A DNA stretch of 37,039 nucleotides, taken from the NCBI GenBank assembly GCA_025361205.1, contig JANYAS010000128.1, forward strand, positions 1 through 37,039, written 5' to 3'. Source of the stretch: Holophagaceae bacterium (GTDB taxonomy: Bacteria; Acidobacteriota; Holophagae; Holophagales; Holophagaceae). The notes below the pieces were generated by a model. It saw only the letters and a list, made by a program, of their open reading frames with translations. It had not been told where the DNA came from and ran no database searches. How positions within the stretch are numbered: the stretch's first letter is position 1; each line of letters opens with the position of its first letter. Below, one piece after another: positions 16,683 to 22,995 of this stretch. The position numbers and the translations under genes were made by a program.

Positions 16683-17630
16683 ATGCAGGATCGCATGCAG
16701 TCCGATTCCAAACTCCTGGGCCTCGCCTATGGCGCCGTCTTCGGGACGCTCTTTCCCTTGTTCCACTTCTTGGCCCGGTCCATTGCACGCCGAGAGCGCG
16801 GCCATGAGATCGCGGACCAGGTGGCCAACGCCTTCATGGCACTGCGGCCCAGGTACCTGGTGGCGATCCTCAGCAACACCGCTCGGGTACTGGGGCTGAA
16901 ACCCGACCACCCGTCCGTGGCGCGCGTGGCCCGGGAGATGGTGCGGCAGCATGCCCGGTCCTGGGTGGATTTCTTCTACTTCGGCCAGCGGCCTGCTGAG
17001 GAGGCCCTGGCCCTGTTCGCGGGCATCGAGGGACTGGACCGGCTGGACGCGGCTATCGCCGAAGGCCGGGGCGTCATCCTGCTCACAGCCCACGCGGGCA
17101 ACTACGAACTGGGCGGTATCCTGCTCCGCACCAGGAACCTGAAGATCCACGCCGTCTACAAGCCGGACCGCTTCGAGGCCGTGGAGCGGATGCGCGAAGA
17201 GATGCGCGCCCGGGGTGGGGTGGTGGGCATTCCCGTGGATGGCGTCGGGTTCTCCACCCTGCCCCTCGTGAAATTGTTGCGGGAAGGGGCCATGGTGGGC
17301 ATGCAGGGGGACCGCGACTTCAGCCTGAACGGCGTGCCCATGCCCTTCTTTGGCAGGGAGGTGCCCTTCCCCCGGGGACCCTGGGAACTGTCCGCCATGA
17401 CCGGCGCCCCCATCGTCACCAGCTTCCTCTACACGGACGGAGAGGGTCGGTTTCATGCCCACTTCGGGGAACCCATCCGGGTCCTGGGGGGCCGCGGGGA
17501 GCGCATGGCCGCCATCGAAGCGGGGATGCGGGCCTATGTGGGAGATCTGGAGCGTTTGATTCTCCAGCACCCCAGCCAGTGGTACTGCTTCTATCCTTTT
17601 TGGGACGACCCGGCGAGGAACGAGGTGTAA
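16683..17630 (+). CDS. LpxL/HtrB-family lysophospholipid acyltransferase
   Basis: Inner-membrane acyltransferase of 315 residues, of the type that adds secondary acyl chains to lipid A. There is an N-terminal hydrophobic segment (about residues 12-32). The HX4E catalytic motif is HAGNYE with H137 and E142, and GMQGDRD lies further on. The latter and PFFGREVPFPRGP fit the LpxL family binding site. It starts 4 nt after the rsgA stop, so it is probably translated from the same mRNA. Other acyl acceptors, such as ornithine or phosphoglycolipids, cannot be excluded. Together with rfaE2 it supports an LPS-bearing cell envelope. Confidence 0.88.
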   Translation: MQDRMQSDSKLLGLAYGAVFGTLFPLFHFLARSIARRERGHEIADQVANAFMALRPRYLVAILSNTARVLGLKPDHPSVARVAREMVRQHARSWVDFFYFGQRPAEEALALFAGIEGLDRLDAAIAEGRGVILLTAHAGNYELGGILLRTRNLKIHAVYKPDRFEAVERMREEMRARGGVVGIPVDGVGFSTLPLVKLLREGAMVGMQGDRDFSLNGVPMPFFGREVPFPRGPWELSAMTGAPIVTSFLYTDGEGRFHAHFGEPIRVLGGRGERMAAIEAGMRAYVGDLERLILQHPSQWYCFYPFWDDPARNEV

Positions 17631-17745
17631 GTGCCGCGCATCAAAACCGAAGGACTCACTGGCCGCCGTGTCGCCGATCATAGGATGATTGGCTTAACAT
17701 TGGGCTTCTCCGGCCCCTTCCCGGTTCCTTCAAGGAGTTCCATCC

Positions 17746-18519
17746 ATGCGCGGTGCCCTTCCCCTGCTTCTCGTCCTCACGGCCACTGTCGGCTGCCAGT
17801 CCAACAAGGCCAAGGGCTCGGATCCCATCGTGGCCGCACCCACCCAGGCCTCCGGGATGATGCCCCCAGCCGGCGCCCCTGCCCCCACCGGAAGCATCAC
17901 CGGCAAGGTGCTAGAGCGGATTGACGCGGCTCCCTACTGCTACCTGCGCCTTCAGACGGCCCGGGGTGAGGTCTGGGCCGCCGTTCCGGAAGCCAAGATC
18001 GAGAAGGGCACGGACGTCACCGTGGTCAATCCCATGCTGATGTCCAACTTCGAATCCAAGACACTGAACCGGACGTTTGCCGAAGTCTACTTTGGCGTCG
18101 TGGCGCCCGCCGGCGGGGCCGTGGCCGCACCAGCAGCCCCGGCCGGCATGCCCACGATGATGGGTGCACCCGGGGCCACTCCTGTGGCCATCGGCAAGGT
18201 CGACAAGGCCACCGGCCCGGAGGCCCGCACCGTGGCCGAAGCCTGGGCCCAGAAGGGCAGCTTGAAGGAGAAGGTCGTCAGCATCCGCGGCAAGGTGGTT
18301 AAGTACAACGCCGGCGTCATGGGCAAGAACTGGCTGCACCTGCAGGACGGCAGCGGCGATGCCACGAAGGGCACCCACGACATCACGGTCACCTCCATGG
18401 ATAGCGTAGCCAAGGGGGACACGGTCACCATCAAGGGCACCCTGCGACTGGACAAGGATTTCGGCTCGGGGTACACCTACGCGGTCATCGTCGAGGACGC
18501 CAAGGTGGTGAAGAAGTAG
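17746..18519 (+). CDS. Lipoprotein with two OB-fold-like domains (NrfJ-like)
   Basis: Predicted lipoprotein of 257 residues with a lipobox ending VGC (C17). An Ala/Pro-rich linker precedes the first domain (about 48-115: GSITGKVLERIDAAPYCYLRL, then VWAAVPEAKIEKG and MLMSNFESKTLNRTF). This resembles NrfJ-type periplasmic domains found near cytochromes. A second Ala/Pro/Met-rich linker precedes another OB-like domain (about 175-257: VVSIRGKVVKYNAGVMGKNWLHLQDG, GDTVTIKGTLRLDKDFG). Both halves share the pattern 'GKV...Y..L...G..VTV', suggesting an old duplication. Its function is unknown. The gene converges on the YiiX-like hydrolase gene. Confidence 0.78.
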   Translation: MRGALPLLLVLTATVGCQSNKAKGSDPIVAAPTQASGMMPPAGAPAPTGSITGKVLERIDAAPYCYLRLQTARGEVWAAVPEAKIEKGTDVTVVNPMLMSNFESKTLNRTFAEVYFGVVAPAGGAVAAPAAPAGMPTMMGAPGATPVAIGKVDKATGPEARTVAEAWAQKGSLKEKVVSIRGKVVKYNAGVMGKNWLHLQDGSGDATKGTHDITVTSMDSVAKGDTVTIKGTLRLDKDFGSGYTYAVIVEDAKVVKK

Positions 18520-18544
18520 CTCTCTGGGCCGTGGGCTCTAGGTT

Positions 18545-19312
18545 TCAACTGCGGGCGTGCTCGGGCGCCCGCATGGGGGCCGAGGCCAGGTGGATCTTCA
18601 GCACCTGAAAGTTGGGGCTGAGGTCAAAGTCCCTCGGCATGATGTAGCTGGGGTGGCGGGCGATCACGGCGCGCCGTCCCGCGCCACTGGGTTCCCCCAC
18701 CATGGGCTGGACGGGAAAGCCCACCTGGTAGAAGGCCTTGGCCAGCAGGGCTGAGCAGATGACCTCCCGGCTGCTCGAGCTGCCCAGGTACAGTGGCCGT
18801 CGCCGCCAGCGGACCGGCAGCAGGTGAAAGGGCGTGAGGTAGCGACCCAGGTCGAAGATGTTGCGCTGGTCGTAGCGCAGGCCCAGGTGCCGCAGCATCT
18901 CCGCCACCACCCGTTCGGTGTCTTCGGTGGAGAGCCCCAGGGGGCGGCAGACCCGCAGGTTGTGATCTCCGTACCAGGCCACCGGGCTCACGCGCACGCC
19001 TTCGGCCATGTCGCTTTCCAGCACCAGGTGGGCCGCCTCGGGCCCGAACCGCTCCAGTGCGGCGTCCGCATGGGGCCCTCCCCAGCGCAGCAGGGCGTCC
19101 CCGATGTACATGCTCGCGTGGCTCCAGGAACTCTGCGTGAGGGTCATGATCATGCGGCTGATCCGCGACTTACCCTCCACCAGAACCACGTCCCCGGGCC
19201 GCAGTTCCGCCCGAAGCCGGTCCATGTCGTTCGGCACCCGGCGCTGGTAGGTGGGCAATTCGGCCGTGAGGTAGCGCACCAGCCCCCGGGTCAACTGATC
19301 GTGGAGGAACAT
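18545..19312 (-). CDS. YiiX-like permuted NlpC/P60 cysteine hydrolase
   Basis: Protein of 255 residues resembling the YiiX/YebB group of permuted papain-like hydrolases. LRPGDVVLVEGKSRISRMI is followed by SSWSHASMYIGD, giving the catalytic His (H65), and REVICSALLAKAF gives the nucleophile (C186). The order His then Cys is the permuted arrangement. No signal peptide is evident. The targets of this group are uncertain; amide or ester bonds of lipid or peptidoglycan origin have been suggested. The ATG follows GAGGAGGG. It lies 18 nt after the NuoG-like gene on the same strand and is probably co-transcribed with it, which is an odd pairing. Confidence 0.8.
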   Translation of the reverse strand: MFLHDQLTRGLVRYLTAELPTYQRRVPNDMDRLRAELRPGDVVLVEGKSRISRMIMTLTQSSWSHASMYIGDALLRWGGPHADAALERFGPEAAHLVLESDMAEGVRVSPVAWYGDHNLRVCRPLGLSTEDTERVVAEMLRHLGLRYDQRNIFDLGRYLTPFHLLPVRWRRRPLYLGSSSSREVICSALLAKAFYQVGFPVQPMVGEPSGAGRRAVIARHPSYIMPRDFDLSPNFQVLKIHLASAPMRAPEHARS

Positions 19313-19330
19313 GGTCCCTCCTCTCTTCCG

Positions 19331-20779
19331 CTAGGCGTGTACGGGAACGGCAGACAGCTCTTTCACCCAGGCGGGGACGGTGCGCACGCCCTTGGGCGGC
19401 TGCAGGGCCTTCTGGTAGCGCCGCAGGTCGCCGTCATGGTTGACGATAAAGTCACTCTCCTCGGCGAGGTTCGTGATGGGCAACCAGGCCGTGGCCATCC
19501 GGCCCAGGTCGGAGGGTTCCACTTCCATCGCCAAGCTGAAGGCCGCGACCTTAAGGATCTGACCCAGCAGCTCATTTTCCTTGGCGCTGGTGAAGGCGGC
19601 ATCATGCAGCAGCACCACGGCCTTGACCTCGCCCTTCTGCACCTTCCCGAGCAACTCCTCCAAGGCGCCAAAGCGGAAGCCCCGATCCATGAAGCCCCGG
19701 CGGTTGAGGATGCCATCGGCGCTCGTCTGGTACTTGGGCAGCACCACGGCGAAGGTTTTGCCGCCGCTGCCGTAGCGCAGGTCGGCGGAGGAAGCCAGCT
19801 CACCCAGGCGCTGGGCCGCATCGCAGCCGAAGGTGCCCTGGCCGATCACGGCCAGGGATCCGGCAGCCTGCAGCGCCTCGCGAATGGACTCGGAGGAGGC
19901 CCCCGCGCCCTTGAGCATCGCGGCTGGAGCCCGGCCCGTGCGGTTGTAGCTCGAATAGGCGTTGCGCTCTTCGTCGCTGATGAAGTGCGTGGTCTCCTTC
20001 CCTTCCAAGGGCCGGGGCCGGAACCGGTGGATCTCGTTGCCCTCGTGATCAATCCAGATGGGGCTGCCCAGGGCCGAGTGGCGGCTGATGGAGGGCACAC
20101 TCTTGAGGTACCAGACCCGCTTGCGGAAGCGGAAGTCCCGGTTGGTGAGGGCGCCCACCGGGCAGAGGTCCACCACGTTCCCCGCGAAGGGGTTCTGGTC
20201 GAGGCTCTTGCCAATGTACGTTGTGACCTCGAGGTGGGCGCCGCGCTGGGCCACGATCAGCTCGCCGCCGCCGCTGATTTCGCGGGTGAACCGGACGCAG
20301 CGCGTGCAGTGGATGCAGCGGTTCTTGTCGATGACGATTTTCGCGCCCAGATCCTCGTAGCGGTAGCGGCGCTTCACCTCGGCCATGCGGGAATCGCCGC
20401 TGCCGTAGAGATACGAGTAGTCCTGCAGCTTGCATTCGCCGGCCTGATCGCAGATGGGGCAGTCGAGCGGGTGGTTGATGAGCAGGAACTCCATCACACC
20501 GGCCCGGGCATCGGCCACGGCGGGGGTGTTGGTGAAGACCTCCATCACCACGGCCTCCGGATGGTCCTTCGGCGCCAGCGGCACGGTGGTGGTGCAGCTG
20601 GTCGCCAGCTTGGGCTGGCCCTTGATCTCCACCAGGCACATGCGGCAGGTGGCCACGGGTGTGAGCGCCGGGTGATAGCAGTAGTGGGGGATGTCGATCC
20701 CCACCCGTCGACAGGCGTCCAGCACGAGGGTGCCGGGGGTCACGCTCAGTGCAACGTCGTTGATCTTGATCGTCGGCAT
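19331..20779 (-). CDS. nuoG: Short NuoG-like iron-sulfur protein
   Basis: Fe-S subunit of an NADH:quinone oxidoreductase or related NAD(P)H-linked complex. It has 482 residues. The N-terminal [2Fe-2S] ligands are C34, C45, C48 and C62. The His-Cys [4Fe-4S] set is H103, C107, C110 and C116. A further [4Fe-4S] set is C155, C158, C161 and C206. The C-terminal half is a short molybdopterin-oxidoreductase-like remnant without the extra N7-type Cys cluster, so the protein is well below the roughly 700-900 residues of full NuoG. No nuoE, nuoF or other nuo gene is adjacent. The gene could serve complex I encoded elsewhere or a soluble diaphorase. Confidence 0.88.
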   Translation of the reverse strand: MPTIKINDVALSVTPGTLVLDACRRVGIDIPHYCYHPALTPVATCRMCLVEIKGQPKLATSCTTTVPLAPKDHPEAVVMEVFTNTPAVADARAGVMEFLLINHPLDCPICDQAGECKLQDYSYLYGSGDSRMAEVKRRYRYEDLGAKIVIDKNRCIHCTRCVRFTREISGGGELIVAQRGAHLEVTTYIGKSLDQNPFAGNVVDLCPVGALTNRDFRFRKRVWYLKSVPSISRHSALGSPIWIDHEGNEIHRFRPRPLEGKETTHFISDEERNAYSSYNRTGRAPAAMLKGAGASSESIREALQAAGSLAVIGQGTFGCDAAQRLGELASSADLRYGSGGKTFAVVLPKYQTSADGILNRRGFMDRGFRFGALEELLGKVQKGEVKAVVLLHDAAFTSAKENELLGQILKVAAFSLAMEVEPSDLGRMATAWLPITNLAEESDFIVNHDGDLRRYQKALQPPKGVRTVPAWVKELSAVPVHA

Positions 20780-20880
20780 GGGCCCACTCCAGGCCTTTCA
20801 GGATGGGGCTTGACGCCTTGAAGGTAAAGGTGGGCACCGCAAGATCCTGATGTACAGCCCGGGGGCCGTGTCGCTGGAGC

Positions 20881-21219
20881 TCAGCCCTTGCCGACGGCCC
20901 CGACCATGCACCGTCGGCAGAAATCCAGGAAATCCTCCAGGTCCGGGATATCCACATTCACTGTGGCGGGGATCACATTCGGGACGACGACCCGTTTCCG
21001 CAGTTCCCCGGTGGCCTCCAGGGAGAACACGAACCAGGCGAGGCGATCCTTCTCGGACGACAGGGTGAGGCTCACCTGCTTGGTCTCGAAGAATAGGTCG
21101 GGGGCTCCCCCATCGGCAGGCGTCTTCCAGCCCGGGATATGGCCCCGCTGGACGAACTCAGCCTTCAGCTGTTCCATGGTGTGTTGGACCGTGAACTGCA
21201 CCTCGACCTGGACATCCAT
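20881..21219 (-). CDS. Hypothetical 112-residue protein
   Basis: Unrecognised small protein, 112 residues, probably cytoplasmic: no signal peptide or membrane segment. It starts MDVQVEVQFTVQHTMEQLKAEF and has alternating beta-like stretches (VSLTLSSEKDRLAWFVFSL, KRVVVPNVIPATVNVDI), then DLEDFLDFCRRCMVG. The two neighbouring cysteines near the end are the only ones. An excellent AGGAGG stands 6 nt before the ATG, supporting a real gene. It is divergent from purH and lies 101 nt upstream of the NuoG-like gene on the same strand. Confidence 0.75.
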   Translation of the reverse strand: MDVQVEVQFTVQHTMEQLKAEFVQRGHIPGWKTPADGGAPDLFFETKQVSLTLSSEKDRLAWFVFSLEATGELRKRVVVPNVIPATVNVDIPDLEDFLDFCRRCMVGAVGKG

Positions 21220-21261
21220 CGCAGCCTCCTGTCACTTCCCTTTTCGGCCGGACCGCCGGGA

Positions 21262-21295
21262 ACCCAAGCTTGGGTATCCATTCCCTTCCGAATGG
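21262..21295. promoter_or_regulatory. Two adjacent dyads upstream of purH
   Basis: A perfect 14-bp palindrome, ACCCAAGCTTGGGT (21262-21275), is followed 2 bp later by CCATTC-N6-GAATGG (21278-21295). Both lie between the divergent 112-residue gene and purH. The second dyad uses the same half-sites as the hairpin before the DAHP synthase gene, there with a 7-bp centre. Operators or RNA hairpins are both possible. Confidence 0.35.
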
Positions 21296-21334
21296 GGCCA
21301 AGGCGTGGAAAAATAAAGGGTTCAGGGGGCGGAC

Positions 21335-22879
21335 ATGCCAACGGCATTGATCTCGGTGTATGACAAGGTGGGGCTCATCCCTCTGGCCGAGGGACTTTTG
21401 GCCCATGGCTGGCAGATCCTGGCCACCGGGGGCACCCTGCGCACCCTCCAGGAAGCCAAGCTCGAAGCGCTCGAGGTAGCTGCCTACACCGGCGCTCCGG
21501 AATGCTTCGATGGCCGGGTGAAGACCCTCCACCCCCGCATCCATGGCGGCCTGCTCTTCCGCCGGGATCTGGCCGACCATGTGGCCGATGCCAAGGCCCA
21601 GGGCATCGAACCCATCGACCTGGTGGTGATCAACCTCTACCCCTTCGAGGCCACCATCGCCCGGGAAGGCGTGACTGCGGCGGAGGCCATCGAGCAGATC
21701 GATATCGGCGGCCCCAGCATGATCCGCAGCGCCTCGAAGAACCACGCCGCCGTGACGGTGCTGACCGACCCGGCCCAGTACCGACCCTTCCTCGACAAGC
21801 TCGAAGCCGGCACCTGGAACCTGGAGGACCGCCGCCGCTGCGCCCTGGAGGCCTTCCGCCGCACCGCCGCCTATGACGCCGCCATCTCCAGCTGGATGGA
21901 ACGGGAACTCATTTCGGGGCCATCCTCGGAACTGCCCCACCACCTCTGCTTGAACCTGGTCCAGCAGCAGGGCCTACGCTACGGAGAGAACCCGCACCAG
22001 GCCGCAGCCTTCTATGTTGAACCCGGCCGGAAGGTCGAGGGCATCTCCGCCTGCCACCAGCACCAGGGCAAGGAACTCAGCTTCAACAATCTGCTCGACG
22101 CGGACGCCTGCGCCCGCCTGGTCTGGCAGTTCCCCGCCCCGGCCTGCGTCATCGTCAAACACAACAACCCCTGCGGCGTGGGCCAGGGCCCGCACGCGCT
22201 GGAGGCTTTCATGCGCGCCCAAGCTGGGGATCCCATCAGCGCCTTTGGCGGCATCGTGGCCTTCAACCGCCCCGTCGGCGTCGAGGTGGCCCGCGTCATG
22301 GCCCAGAATTTCTGGGAAGTCATCCTGGCGCCTGCCTTCACCGGCGAAGCCCTGGAGGTTTTTGCCGCCAAGAAGCAGCTCCGCATCCTGCAAACCCCCA
22401 ACCAGTGGCCCCAGAGTGCCGAGGGCCTGGATAGCCGCTCCATCGGCGGCGGCTACCTGGTGCAGCGCGCGGACGACGCCTTCATACCCTTCGAAGACTG
22501 GGAGGTGAAAGCCAGTGGCCAAGGGGCCAAGCCCCGGACCGAGGACCTCATGCTCGCGCAGCGGGTGGCCAAGGCTGTGAAATCCAACGCCATCGTCCTC
22601 GTGAAGGACGGGGCCACCGTAGGCATCGGCGCCGGCCAGATGAGCCGGGTGGATTCGGTCGAGATCGCCTGCCGCAAGGCGGGCGCGCGTGCCCGGGGCG
22701 CGGTGCTGGGCAGCGATGCCTTCTTCCCCTTCGCGGACGGCCTGGAACTGGCCGCCCAGCACGGGGTCTGCGCCGTCGTCGAGCCCGGCGGAAGCCTCCG
22801 CGACAACGAAGTCATTGTCGCCGCCCAGAAACTGGGCGTCTGGCTGTTCTTCACCGGCATGCGGCATTTCAGACATTAG
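21335..22879 (+). CDS. purH: Bifunctional AICAR transformylase/IMP cyclohydrolase
   Basis: Last two steps of de novo purine synthesis: formylation of AICAR, then ring closure to IMP. It has 514 residues, the usual size. The N-terminal cyclohydrolase domain (about 1-195) shows ISVYDKVGL, GGRV-type FDGRVKTLHPRIHGG and GGPSMIRSASKN. The transformylase part shows KHNNPCG with the catalytic Lys-His pair, GDPISAFGGIVAFNR and KSNAIVLV. It ends with PGGSLRDNEVI and TGMRHFRH. The ATG at 21335 has AGGGGGCGG upstream. The gene stands apart from other pur genes and is followed by a palindromic GC-rich block before alaS. Confidence 0.97.
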   Translation: MPTALISVYDKVGLIPLAEGLLAHGWQILATGGTLRTLQEAKLEALEVAAYTGAPECFDGRVKTLHPRIHGGLLFRRDLADHVADAKAQGIEPIDLVVINLYPFEATIAREGVTAAEAIEQIDIGGPSMIRSASKNHAAVTVLTDPAQYRPFLDKLEAGTWNLEDRRRCALEAFRRTAAYDAAISSWMERELISGPSSELPHHLCLNLVQQQGLRYGENPHQAAAFYVEPGRKVEGISACHQHQGKELSFNNLLDADACARLVWQFPAPACVIVKHNNPCGVGQGPHALEAFMRAQAGDPISAFGGIVAFNRPVGVEVARVMAQNFWEVILAPAFTGEALEVFAAKKQLRILQTPNQWPQSAEGLDSRSIGGGYLVQRADDAFIPFEDWEVKASGQGAKPRTEDLMLAQRVAKAVKSNAIVLVKDGATVGIGAGQMSRVDSVEIACRKAGARARGAVLGSDAFFPFADGLELAAQHGVCAVVEPGGSLRDNEVIVAAQKLGVWLFFTGMRHFRH

Positions 22880-22885
22880 TGCTGT

Positions 22886-22960
22886 CCGGGGGACCGCGCT
22901 GCGCGCTACACCCCCGGAGCCCCCGCGCGCGGCTCGGGCAAAGCCCGCCCCACGCTTTTT
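22886..22960 (+). repeat. GC-rich nested palindromes between purH and alaS
   Basis: CCGGGGG (22886-22892) pairs with CCCCCGG (22911-22917) around GCGC-TGC-GCGC. A CGCGCGCG run follows, then the hairpin CGGGC-AAA-GCCCG (22935-22947) and, 8 nt on, TTTTT (22956-22960). It ends the purH transcript region and may work as a weak terminator. The composition resembles REP-type palindromic elements; that resemblance is recollection and was not searched. Confidence 0.5.
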
Positions 22961-22995
22961 CCTCAGGTTGGTTCGTTCGTTCACATTGGATCCCC

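Noticed and set aside
16500-16690. Frameshift as the cause of the missing RsgA zinc domain
   Set aside because: No Cys/His-rich peptide appears in the other frames here and the next gene starts 4 nt after the stop, so the short form looks genuine.
18824-20821. 665-codon plus-strand frame
   Set aside because: Antisense to the YiiX-like and NuoG-like genes, both with full motif sets; the composition is typical of a shadow frame.
22879-22995. Upstream extension of alaS
   Set aside because: It would translate the palindromic block; alanyl-tRNA synthetases begin at the ATG at 22996.
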